A stretch of DNA of 62,524 nt from Bacteroidota bacterium (GTDB lineage Bacteria; Bacteroidota; Bacteroidia; Bacteroidales; UBA12481). The translations under genes and the position numbers were made by a program. The stretch spans positions 1-62,524 of the forward strand of contig JABHCC010000102.1 in assembly GCA_018669475.1 (NCBI GenBank), in the 5' to 3' direction. The notes under the pieces were generated by a model. That model did no database searches and was not told where the DNA came from. It saw nothing but the letters and a program-made list of their open reading frames with translations. This document shows, one piece after another, positions 54,571-62,524 of the stretch (positions are counted from its first letter, which is position 1; every line of letters starts with the position of its first letter).

Positions 54571-55052
54571 TGAATATTCGAATCGGATTCGGCTATGACG
54601 TTCATCAGTTGGTACCCAACCGAAAACTGGTCATAGGTGGAATCGAGATAGAACATAATAAAGGTACTCTAGGGCATTCTGATGGGGATGCCCTTATTCA
54701 TGCTATATGTGATGCCCTGCTGGGCGCCCTGGCTTTACGTGATATAGGTTATCATTTCCCTGACACTTCATCTGAATATAAAGATATTGACAGCAAAATA
54801 CTGTTGAAAAGAACATGTAAGCTGATCAATGATAAAGGTTGGGAACCAGGTAATATTGATGTCACAGTATGCCTCGAAAAGCCAAAGCTCAATAGCCATA
54901 TCTCAAAAATGCAAAAGACTCTTGCATCCATTCTTGCAATCATGCCAGATCAACTATCAATCAAGGCAACAACGAATGAGAAAATGGGCTTTGTAGGGCA
55001 AGAAAATGGGATAGCAGTATACGCAGTATGTACTGTGCTTCGCAGTCCGTAG
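54570..55052 (+). CDS. ispF: 2-C-methyl-D-erythritol 2,4-cyclodiphosphate synthase
   Basis: This enzyme of the MEP isoprenoid pathway has 160 residues. The zinc ligands are D10 and H12 (GFGYDVHQL) and H44 (GHSDGDALIHAICDALLGAL). DIGYHFPDT and ATTNEKMGFVGQENGIAVYA are also characteristic. Its ATG overlaps the porV stop codon by one base. The last codons and the TAG stop are made by the start of a GTCCGNN tandem repeat (55045 onwards), so the C-terminal SP residues are repeat-derived. Confidence 0.96.
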   Translation: MNIRIGFGYDVHQLVPNRKLVIGGIEIEHNKGTLGHSDGDALIHAICDALLGALALRDIGYHFPDTSSEYKDIDSKILLKRTCKLINDKGWEPGNIDVTVCLEKPKLNSHISKMQKTLASILAIMPDQLSIKATTNEKMGFVGQENGIAVYAVCTVLRSP

Positions 55053-55075
55053 TCCAAAGTCCGGGGTCCGGGGTC
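55045..55075 (+). repeat. GTCCGGG-type heptamer repeat overlapping the ispF stop codon
   Basis: Four 7-bp units (GTCCGTA, GTCCAAA, GTCCGGG, GTCCGGG) plus GTC. The first unit supplies the end of ispF including its stop codon (55050-55052). Same heptamer as at 36028. It lies between two convergent genes. Confidence 0.75.
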
Positions 55076-55076
55076 T

Positions 55077-55484
55077 TCATCTTGTGTAAGTCGCTGTTAC
55101 ATGATCTACCACACCTCCTCCATCATCTGCAGTATATGTGAACTCAATCGTGTTATTATCGCTGCTCAGGATTGCTGATCCCTCGAATTCTATTCCGCTA
55201 ACGCTTTGCTTACTAATGGATATAGATCTGCCTATGATTGTGAAACTAATATCTGAGCCTGAGCCCATATTGTAGAAATTGTCAACATAGTATTTACTGT
55301 CTGACATTGCATCCTGAGCTATATATACCGGGAATATACTCGTGCCCTTCATGGCTTTCATATATATCTCACTGGTTTCCTCACATTGCCATGAACCTTC
55401 AAGTGAAACATCAATTGGTTCAAAAACACATCCTGCAAAACCGAGTAAAAAAACTATCAGTATTAGTGAATTACGTGCTTTCAT
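55077..55484 (-). CDS. Small lipoprotein, lipocalin-like
   Basis: This 135-residue protein has a lipoprotein signal (ILIVFLLGFAGC, Cys19) and a mature part with the pattern of a small beta-barrel: LEGSWQCEETSEIY, followed by alternating strands to TYTADDGGGVVDHVTATYTR. The LEGSWQC start resembles lipocalin-like domains of other Bacteroidota lipoproteins. The function is unknown. It is convergent with ispF and lies 19 bp after the hutU gene on the same strand. Confidence 0.6.
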   Translation of the reverse strand: MKARNSLILIVFLLGFAGCVFEPIDVSLEGSWQCEETSEIYMKAMKGTSIFPVYIAQDAMSDSKYYVDNFYNMGSGSDISFTIIGRSISISKQSVSGIEFEGSAILSSDNNTIEFTYTADDGGGVVDHVTATYTR

Positions 55485-55503
55485 ATCGTTAAGGTTAAAT
55501 TAT

Positions 55504-57519
55504 TTAAGATTCTATCAGTCCATCAATCAGCTCATCATTGGCGATATTCGCAATAGTAACTTTGAGTGCCGGCTCTTGTTTCATAGCCTCCTTAATAGCA
55601 AACGCGGCCGGCTCATTCCTGGCCCATGATCGCCGGGCGATACCGTTATTAACATCCCAGTGCAGCATCTTCTGAATTCGATTGTCAGCCTCTGCACTTC
55701 CATCGATCACCATTCCAAATCCACCATTGATAACTTCTCCCCATCCTACTCCTCCGCCATTATGGATTGAAACCCAGCTCGCACCTCTGAAAGAGTCACC
55801 TATTACATTATGAATAGCCATATCTGCAGTAAATTGGGAGCCGTCATAAATATTCGAAGTTTCCCTGTAAGGAGAATCTGTTCCTGATACATCATGATGA
55901 TCCCTCCCTAAAACGATAGGTGCAGAAACTCTGCCGGTTCTGATGGCATTGTTAAATGCTTTTGCAATACGAATCCTACCGGCTGCATCAGCATATAAGA
56001 TCCTTGCCTGCGATCCCACAACCATTTTATTCGGACCAGCCTCTCTGATCCAATGCAGGTTATCGGCCATCTGCATTTTAGTTTCATCTGGTGCCTGAGC
56101 TGTCATCTCCTCCAATACCTCAGCTGCAATCTGATCTGTAGTTTCAAGATCAGCAGGATCATTTGAACAACATACCCATCTGAAAGGGCCAAATCCATAA
56201 TCAAAAAATAGCGGGCCCATTATATCCTGCACATAAGAGGGATATTTAAAGGTACCATCCGGCAGGAAAACATCAGCACCTGCCCTTCCTGCTTCGAGGA
56301 GGAAAGCATTGCCGTAATCCCAGAAATACATGCCTCGTTCAACATGTTGATTTATTGCCTTTATCTGCCTGCGCAGTGATTCCTGTACCTTTTTAATAAA
56401 CTCATCAGGCTCATTAACCATCATCTGATTTGACTCATCAAAGCTCATCCCTGCCGGATAATATCCTCCTGCCCAGGGATTATGCAAAGATGTTTGGTCA
56501 GAACCCATATCAATCTTGATATCCGACTTCAGCAGAGCCTCCCATAGGTCTACAATATTACCCTCAAAGGCAAGAGAAACAGCCTCCTTATTCTTTTTGG
56601 CCTCTTCAGTCCTCTGAATCAATATATCAGGATTAGAAAATATTTCATCTACCCATCCTTGTGAATGCCGTTTATGAGCTGCATGTGGGTTCACTTCAGC
56701 CACCAGACAAATTCCTCCGGCAATAACAGTTGCTTTGGCCTGTGCACCAGACATACCTCCCAAACCGGATGTGACAAATATTTTACCACCCATGCCTTCA
56801 TCAGCCGTTTTTGCCTTCATTCTGCCAGCATTCATAACAGTAATAGTTGTTCCATGCACTATTCCCTGGGGTCCGATATACATGAATGAGCCGGCTGTCA
56901 TTTGTCCGTACTGTGAAACACCAAGGGCATTAAACTTCTCCCAATCATCTGGCTTCGAGTAATTTGGAATTACCATTCCATTACTTACAACAACTCGGGG
57001 CGCCTCAGTATGCGAAGGAAACAATCCCAATGGATGGCCTGAATACATCACCAAGGTTTGCTCATCAGTCATCTCAGACAAGTATTTCATTGTCAGACGA
57101 TATTGGGCCCAATTTTGGAATACAGCGCCATTGCCACCGTAGGTGATCAGTTCATGCGGATGCTGTGCCACTGCATCATCCAGATTATTCATAATCATCA
57201 GCATGATGGCAGCTGCCTGCTTTGATTTATGGGGAAATTCGTCAATATGCCTTGCTTTGATAATATAATCAGGCCGATACCTGTACATATAAATACGACC
57301 ATAGCCTTCTAGCTCTTTAAGAAATTCAGGAGCGAGTTCAGCATGATGTTCCGGATTGAAATATCTGAGGGCATTTTTTATTGCGAGTTTTTTCTCCTTA
57401 CCCGATAAGATCTCTTTTCTCTTTGGAGCGTGACTGACAGAATTATCAATTATTTTGGGTGCAGGTATCTGATCAGGGATACCTTCTTTTATAGAGTTTT
57501 GGAATGGCTTGTTGGTCAT
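55504..57519 (-). CDS. hutU: Urocanate hydratase
   Basis: This is the second enzyme of histidine degradation (urocanate to imidazolonepropionate), NAD-dependent, of 671 residues. Signatures are TAGSFMYIGPQGIVHGTT, MGGKIFVTSGLGGMSGAQAK, ISIHNGGGVGWGE-like WVSIHNGGGVGWGEVINGG, and the active-site cysteine region FRWVCCSNDPADLE. The length fits the longer Bacteroidota form. The other hut genes (hutH, hutI, ftcD) are not adjacent. Confidence 0.95.
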   Translation of the reverse strand: MTNKPFQNSIKEGIPDQIPAPKIIDNSVSHAPKRKEILSGKEKKLAIKNALRYFNPEHHAELAPEFLKELEGYGRIYMYRYRPDYIIKARHIDEFPHKSKQAAAIMLMIMNNLDDAVAQHPHELITYGGNGAVFQNWAQYRLTMKYLSEMTDEQTLVMYSGHPLGLFPSHTEAPRVVVSNGMVIPNYSKPDDWEKFNALGVSQYGQMTAGSFMYIGPQGIVHGTTITVMNAGRMKAKTADEGMGGKIFVTSGLGGMSGAQAKATVIAGGICLVAEVNPHAAHKRHSQGWVDEIFSNPDILIQRTEEAKKNKEAVSLAFEGNIVDLWEALLKSDIKIDMGSDQTSLHNPWAGGYYPAGMSFDESNQMMVNEPDEFIKKVQESLRRQIKAINQHVERGMYFWDYGNAFLLEAGRAGADVFLPDGTFKYPSYVQDIMGPLFFDYGFGPFRWVCCSNDPADLETTDQIAAEVLEEMTAQAPDETKMQMADNLHWIREAGPNKMVVGSQARILYADAAGRIRIAKAFNNAIRTGRVSAPIVLGRDHHDVSGTDSPYRETSNIYDGSQFTADMAIHNVIGDSFRGASWVSIHNGGGVGWGEVINGGFGMVIDGSAEADNRIQKMLHWDVNNGIARRSWARNEPAAFAIKEAMKQEPALKVTIANIANDELIDGLIES

Positions 57520-57578
57520 TGATTACGATTTTATGCAAAATTAGGTTTTTTCTTGCTTTCAGACCTGCCATGTTTAAA

Positions 57579-60374
57579 CTAAAATTGATGAATTAATTTA
57601 CCTGTACTTACCTCCCCTCCTGCTATTACTTTTACAATCATTACTCCAGGCGGTAATTGGCTCAGGTCAAGAACAATCATTCCGTCATGATTGGATGGTG
57701 GAGCCACATGCATTAGTTTCTTGCCTTGCAGATCAAAAATCATTACTTCAATTCCATCACCCTGATCAGGAAAACTGAGCCAAACACGGTCACTTGCAGG
57801 GTTGGGATACATGTTGATCTTACCCGCATTATCAGGTAAACGAGGTGATATGCCCGATACAATATCAGGCTGCTCTAATCTTACATCAGTGTAAATACGG
57901 TACTCACTCGGATCAAAGCTCAACCATGCATCTGTATTCTCTACGAAAAGCGAATCACCTGTCCAGTATTCATACCACCATCCGGTGTGTTGAAATCCGG
58001 TTTGTCCCAGTTTACTCCAGGTGCTGAAATTCCCTAGTATGCTGACATTCATTTCGGAATGATTCAAATTGATTCTCTTCACCGTGTCCCTGACTATAAG
58101 TTCAAAATCATCAGATTGAAAGACAGGGTAATCCTGTTTTAAATGATTGAGTGCCGAATAAACCTGATACAACCTTTTTCGGGCAGGCTCATTGTAATAG
58201 TCCCACTTTATCGGCTTCTTGCCTACACGCCCATTATAATCAATCGAATAATCATAGCCCAACTCCCCGAACATCCAAATCATTTTCGGACCAGGTATCG
58301 GGATGAAAAGATTCGCGGCAAGCTCCATTCTTTGAAGAGCAATCAGCTCATCTTGAACTGAATGATTAATATTCTGTGTGTTCCCTTCCTCATAACATGA
58401 ATACATTAAGCGCTCCTCATCATGACTTTCCATAAAACCAACAGCGTGAGCATCATTCCAGCCTCTCTCCTCATACGAAATCCATGACAAATCAGAGGCT
58501 CCTCCGCCAAGATATCCTTTAGCAGCAATCCGGTAGGCGTGGTTCATATTACCCCATAACATCATGCCGTGATTTGCCAGTTCAGTTTCTTCAGAGTTTG
58601 CAGCAAAATGCTCCAGAATGACATAAGTATCGGGATTTTCTGACCAGATTTTGTCTGACATCCTTTTCAGAATAGATATTCTGGATGCATCGTAAGCTCC
58701 TCCATCTCCTGGTGTATTGGTGAATCCTTTAGTAAAATCAAAACGGAAACCATCAATCTGATACTCGTTCAACCAATAGGAATTCACTGAATCAACAAAG
58801 CGTTTTGTTGCCTCGCTCTCATGGTTATAATCATATCCCCAGGAAAAAACCGGGTTTGGAGAGCTTTGATTAAACCATGGATTGTTTGCAGCAGGCTGTC
58901 CTAGCTCACTGTCCCAATACATTCGTACCAAAGAACACTGACCATATGCATGATTCATAACCATATCAACTATTACGGCCATACCACGCTGATGAGCTGA
59001 ATCGATAAGAGCTTTGAAAGAATCTGCCGGACCATAATATTTATCAACTGCAAAGTAGAAAGAAGTATTATAGCCCCAGCTGTCGTTACCTTCAAATTCG
59101 TTTACCGGCATCAGCTCCAAGGCATTTATTCCCAGCGTTTGCAAATAATCGAGTGTATCAATTAATCCCGAAAAACTATGATTATCCAGAAAATCACGTA
59201 TCAGGAGTTCATAAATCACTAATTCATCGGGTTCAGGGGCCTGAAAACCTGAATTTTGCCATTGATATGCTTCCTGACCTGTCTGCAGTACAGATGCAAT
59301 TTGAGATGTCTTCCCTGCCGGATATGATATCAGGTTGGGATATGTGGCATCACTTATATAATGATCGTTCCATGGATCAGAAGTTTTATTAGTATATGGA
59401 TCGGCAATCCTGATGCTGGCGTCAATAAAGTATTGGAATACATATTCTTTCCCTAACTCAAGATCGCTCAACTCGATCCAGAAATAATCTCCATCAGGGG
59501 TTTGTTTCATCAGGAATTCAGTTTCGATTTGCCAATCGTTAAAATCTCCTATAGTAAAAACAAATTCCTTTTCAGGAGCATACAACACGAGAATCACATT
59601 TCCTTCAGTAGTATAATTAATTCCGGCGATGGCTCCATCCGGCAGGTCTTCAATATTACCTGCACCACGAACCATATAACTGAATGATTTTTCAACTGAA
59701 GAGCCATTTGCAAATGCCTTAATCAAAACCTCATGAATTCCTTCAGAAGGTACACTCAGAGAGTAATTCAGGTCATTGCCCGGCTGACTGAAAAGCCAGT
59801 TGCCATCGTGTATTATCTGTATTGAATCAGCCATTGTAGCTGCAGCTTCAACAAGAAGTTCACTACTCGGTTCAACCAGCACAAAGGAAGTATTGGGCTG
59901 CAATATTGTAATATTAAGACCCTCCTGATAGACTTCAAGCATTATATCGCTTCCGTCACTTGCCCGGCCTGTTTGAGTACCATCAGAATTTCGAAAAACA
60001 AAAGCCAGTTGTTTTATTGTATCACTAGCTGCGACAGCATAGAAATCGTTAATCGTAGGTTCAATATTTAGCTCCCACAGATCATTTCCAAGAGAGGTGA
60101 GACTGGCTTTGTCAGTATTTTCGCTCCATTCGGCAATCACATATTTCCAGTCTGTATTCGAAGCACTTTTATCAGTAATAACACCGGCATGTGCCCAAAT
60201 ATCACCAGTATATCCAGCCAGACCAGCGTTTCCTTCTGCGGCATTAAAAATAATTTTCACCCCTTGATCAGCAAGAGGAAAAACAGGATCTGTCGTAATC
60301 ACCTGGGCAGACAGCGTGGATTGTGCGATGATGCAGAAGATGCAGATGATGTGGAAGAGAGAGGTTTGTTTCAT
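57579..60374 (-). CDS. Secreted GH13 alpha-amylase with T9SS sorting domain
   Basis: This 931-residue extracellular starch- or glycogen-degrading enzyme has a signal peptide (ends STLSAQ), N-terminal beta-sandwich domains including a CBM48/E-set-like module (VILVLYAPEKEFVFTIGDFN), and a GH13 catalytic barrel with LGINALELMPVNEFEGNDSW, VIVDMVMNHAYGQ, nucleophile Asp in IDGFRFDFTKG (near 546), acid Glu in YVILEHFAAN (near 587) and the third Asp in FMESHDEERL (near 650). A C-terminal T9SS type A sorting domain closes it (INMYPNPASDRVWLSF; GKLIHQF). It lies downstream of a second GH13 gene. Confidence 0.93.
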   Translation of the reverse strand: MKQTSLFHIICIFCIIAQSTLSAQVITTDPVFPLADQGVKIIFNAAEGNAGLAGYTGDIWAHAGVITDKSASNTDWKYVIAEWSENTDKASLTSLGNDLWELNIEPTINDFYAVAASDTIKQLAFVFRNSDGTQTGRASDGSDIMLEVYQEGLNITILQPNTSFVLVEPSSELLVEAAATMADSIQIIHDGNWLFSQPGNDLNYSLSVPSEGIHEVLIKAFANGSSVEKSFSYMVRGAGNIEDLPDGAIAGINYTTEGNVILVLYAPEKEFVFTIGDFNDWQIETEFLMKQTPDGDYFWIELSDLELGKEYVFQYFIDASIRIADPYTNKTSDPWNDHYISDATYPNLISYPAGKTSQIASVLQTGQEAYQWQNSGFQAPEPDELVIYELLIRDFLDNHSFSGLIDTLDYLQTLGINALELMPVNEFEGNDSWGYNTSFYFAVDKYYGPADSFKALIDSAHQRGMAVIVDMVMNHAYGQCSLVRMYWDSELGQPAANNPWFNQSSPNPVFSWGYDYNHESEATKRFVDSVNSYWLNEYQIDGFRFDFTKGFTNTPGDGGAYDASRISILKRMSDKIWSENPDTYVILEHFAANSEETELANHGMMLWGNMNHAYRIAAKGYLGGGASDLSWISYEERGWNDAHAVGFMESHDEERLMYSCYEEGNTQNINHSVQDELIALQRMELAANLFIPIPGPKMIWMFGELGYDYSIDYNGRVGKKPIKWDYYNEPARKRLYQVYSALNHLKQDYPVFQSDDFELIVRDTVKRINLNHSEMNVSILGNFSTWSKLGQTGFQHTGWWYEYWTGDSLFVENTDAWLSFDPSEYRIYTDVRLEQPDIVSGISPRLPDNAGKINMYPNPASDRVWLSFPDQGDGIEVMIFDLQGKKLMHVAPPSNHDGMIVLDLSQLPPGVMIVKVIAGGEVSTGKLIHQF

Positions 60375-60379
60375 GGGGA

Positions 60380-60492
60380 GTCGGTTACTCGGTTATTCTG
60401 TTACTCGGTTACTAGGATATTTGGTCAACTTACTTATTTCTTAGCTCTTAGCCTTATTTCTTAAGCCTTAATCCCCTAAGCCTTAAGCCCTT
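60380..60492 (-). repeat. Compound intergenic tandem repeat (TTAAGG-like stretch, then GTAACCGA octamers)
   Basis: Read on the minus strand: AATAAGGGCTTAAGGCTTAG and related TTAAGG/CTAAG repeats, then octamers GTAACCGA, GTAACAGA, ATAACCGA and GTAACCGA (60380-60412). The order of the modules is the same as at 34588-34696. It fills the gap between the two amylase genes. Confidence 0.7.
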
Positions 60493-60493
60493 A

Positions 60494-62359
60494 TTACTGG
60501 ATCTTTAAGATTAAGTATGATCTTGACGGTATGGTTAAATTATTTAAATTGTGTTTTTCTCCGTTTAGGGGATTAACTCCTGTTTTGCTTTTACTGAGCT
60601 GCTCGGGATAATCGCTTTGGTTTAATTGCACTTTCTTTTTGCTCTTGTTAAATGCTACCATGATCTTTTGATTATTGTTATACCGAAAATATGTATAAAC
60701 CCCATCAACTGGAGCATAATGCATAAGTTGTCCATTATGAATCAGCTCTTCTCCTTTTCGCCAGTTTAGCAATTTCTTCATGAATACCCGGGCATCGGCA
60801 GATTCTTCTGACAAATTATTTCCTGTGAAGCCATTTTTTTGATCACCAGGCCATCCACCAGGAAAATCCTCACGAATTTGTCCATGATTTCCTTTTACGG
60901 TATTTGACAATAATATCTCAGTACCGTAATAAATTTGTGGGATCCCCCGCATGGTCATAGTATATACCATTGCCATCTTAAAAAGATCATAGTCCTGATT
61001 CAGTTGAGTAAAGATTCGGTCCATGTCATGATTATCAGGAAAGATAACCAGCTGAAAAGGATCAGCATACAGGAAATCATTTGATAGCATTTCATAAACC
61101 TTTATCCAGCCCTTATTCCATGATTCATCTTCAATAAGTGATTCAACGAGTGCGTTCTGTAATGGAAAATCAAAGAGACTGGGCATACATGATACATAGT
61201 TATCAGGATTGACCATCCCCTTTTGCCATTTTGCTATAACTGCCGGATTTAAACTCCATTCTTCCCCTACAATATTAAAATTTGGATATTCATCCATGAT
61301 ACGGCAGCTATAATCACTCATAAATTCTTTTCCGGCATATGGCTGAGTATCGTGACGAATACCACCTAAATTTGCAAATTCCACCCACCATATGCTGTTT
61401 TGGATGAGATAGTCGGCCAATAATGCATTTCTCTGGTTAAGATCGGGCATAGAGGGAACAAACCAGCCATCGGTAAACTCCACCTTATCTGATTCTGCAA
61501 CATAGGGATCATGAAGCACAACTCTTTTGTGAGATGTCTGTTTGTACTCATCTTTAGAATTGATCCAGTCATCAGCTGGTAAATCTTTCATCCACCAATG
61601 TGACAAACCACAATGATTCATGATCTGATCCATTATGATTTTTATACCTCTTTTCTCGGCTTCCTTACATAGTCGCAGGTAATCATCGTTCGTTCCATAC
61701 CGGGCATCGATATTGTAATAATCTGTAATGGCATAACCATGATATGATGCACGAGGCATATCATTTTCAACTACCGGATTTAACCAAATAGCAGAAAATC
61801 CCATATCAGCGATATAATCGAGGTGCCCTATTAAGCCCTCCAGGTCTCCCCCATGTCTGCCATAAAGGTCATCTCTATTCAGTTTATCCTCCATACCCTC
61901 AACAGAATCATTCTCCGGATCACCATTAACAAAGCGATCAGGTGTTATCAGGTACATCACATCTGAAGTGGAGAATCCTTCTCTATTAGCTGAGCCTTCA
62001 CGGCGTTCACGAAGTTCGTAAGGGATAACCAGATCACCAGATCTGCGCTTCTTCTTTCCGTCAGTTTTGAAGTTGAGAATAATGTCGAATTTGCCCGGAG
62101 TAGCATCCGGCAGGATATTCACATACAAGAATAAGTAATTCGGATTGTCAGTTTCACTAGTTCTTATTAGAATAACTCCCGGATAATCAATTCTGGCCTC
62201 GTAGAGACTAATATTTTCACCATGCAGCATAATTTGAAGTTCAGGATTATTCATCCCTGTCCACCACATTGGAGGTTCAACATGCCAGAGATCAGTGCTC
62301 TGCCCAAACGAGCAGACAAAGCCCAAAAACATAATCAACATAAAAGCAATTCTTTTCAT
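60494..62359 (-). CDS. SusA/neopullulanase-like GH13 amylase
   Basis: This is a GH13 enzyme acting on maltodextrins, probably periplasmic. From the ATG at 62359 it has about 621 residues: a signal peptide (MKRIAFMLIMFLGFVCSFGQ), a cyclomaltodextrinase-type N-terminal domain (WHVEPPMWWTGMNNPELQIM), and a catalytic barrel with GFSAIWLNPVVEND, IKIIMDQIMNHCG, nucleophile Asp in GGIRHDTQPY (near 333), acid Glu in NIVGEEWSL (near 363) and FPDNHDMDRIF (near 443). A C-terminal beta domain follows. The frame extends to an ATG at 62398, but the signal peptide favours 62359. There is no T9SS domain, so it complements the secreted amylase next to it. Confidence 0.92.
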   Translation of the reverse strand: MKRIAFMLIMFLGFVCSFGQSTDLWHVEPPMWWTGMNNPELQIMLHGENISLYEARIDYPGVILIRTSETDNPNYLFLYVNILPDATPGKFDIILNFKTDGKKKRRSGDLVIPYELRERREGSANREGFSTSDVMYLITPDRFVNGDPENDSVEGMEDKLNRDDLYGRHGGDLEGLIGHLDYIADMGFSAIWLNPVVENDMPRASYHGYAITDYYNIDARYGTNDDYLRLCKEAEKRGIKIIMDQIMNHCGLSHWWMKDLPADDWINSKDEYKQTSHKRVVLHDPYVAESDKVEFTDGWFVPSMPDLNQRNALLADYLIQNSIWWVEFANLGGIRHDTQPYAGKEFMSDYSCRIMDEYPNFNIVGEEWSLNPAVIAKWQKGMVNPDNYVSCMPSLFDFPLQNALVESLIEDESWNKGWIKVYEMLSNDFLYADPFQLVIFPDNHDMDRIFTQLNQDYDLFKMAMVYTMTMRGIPQIYYGTEILLSNTVKGNHGQIREDFPGGWPGDQKNGFTGNNLSEESADARVFMKKLLNWRKGEELIHNGQLMHYAPVDGVYTYFRYNNNQKIMVAFNKSKKKVQLNQSDYPEQLSKSKTGVNPLNGEKHNLNNLTIPSRSYLILKIQ

Positions 62360-62418
62360 CACAAGGTGGTTTAATAGATAAAAACTGATAACTATCATAT
62401 AACAGAATCCACAATCAT

Positions 62419-62524
62419 TTACAAATAAGCTAGTTGCAATTCTGTCTTTTCTATGGACTTTTTAAGTTTTTCCAGTTTTTTAGTCAGATGTTCTTTGGAC
62501 TTTTTAGCCAATTTATCGGGATCA
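62419..62524 (-). CDS. C-terminus of an unidentified protein, cut by window edge
   Basis: This minus-strand frame enters from the right and stops at 62419-62421. The visible 34 residues are a Lys/Leu-rich, coiled-coil-like tail (DPDKLAKKSKEHLTKKLEKL to TELQLAYL). It ends 59 bp before the GH13 start at 62359, so it could head an operon with the amylases. The family cannot be told from the tail. Confidence 0.55.
   Translation of the reverse strand, partial: DPDKLAKKSKEHLTKKLEKLKKSIEKTELQLAYL

Overview
The window comes from a member of the Bacteroidota, most likely an environmental Bacteroidales- or Marinilabiliales-like organism. The evidence is a SusC/SusD pair, a type IX secretion (T9SS) cluster (gldJ, porU, porV), several proteins ending in T9SS type A sorting domains, an ECF sigma/FecR-type anti-sigma pair, SusA-like GH13 amylases and TAnnTTTG promoter-like boxes. 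No rRNA, complete tRNA or CRISPR array was seen.

The left third (about 1-20 kb) is accessory DNA. It opens with the 5' end of an IS110-family transposase that runs off the left edge and whose upstream non-coding DNA could hold a bridge RNA. A propeller-type histidine kinase divergent from a SusC/SusD pair follows, then an ADP-ribosylglycohydrolase. From about 10.3 to 17.0 kb lies a compact, wholly minus-strand integrative element: Toprim primase, SF3-type helicase, excisionase-like HTH protein, an origin-like region with repeats, an AbiE toxin-antitoxin pair and a tyrosine recombinase. It ends in the 3' half of a tRNA-Val(UAC), cut exactly at the anticodon loop. Right of this is a second, unrelated AbiE pair and a truncated, frameshifted copy of the same integrase, which look like the wreck of an older element of the same kind. 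Both AbiE operons have inverted-repeat operators built on TGTCAA half sites.

From 19.9 to 34 kb the content is mixed: an aldo/keto reductase, small secreted or membrane proteins, a GH106-like rhamnosidase, a PAS histidine kinase, a T9SS cargo protein, and a minus-strand operon of a CrtI-like FAD oxidoreductase, a GNAT-like protein and a long-chain acyl-CoA ligase.

From 34 to 62.5 kb the DNA looks like core chromosome: kynU, folC, a nitroreductase, PhoH2, mtaB, an inositol-monophosphatase-family enzyme, an ECF sigma/anti-sigma pair beside a GWxTD-domain protein, a lipid A-type acyltransferase, a GT2 glycosyltransferase, murF-gldJ facing porU-porV-ispF, hutU and two GH13 amylases. Four gene boundaries here carry compound short tandem repeats made from the same modules (GTCCGGG/GTCCGAA heptamers, GTAACCGA octamers and a TTAGG-like stretch). 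Another gene enters from the right edge.

The most notable items are the small satellite-like element with its origin-like region, the two AbiE systems with related operators, the half-tRNA junction, and the modular intergenic repeats.
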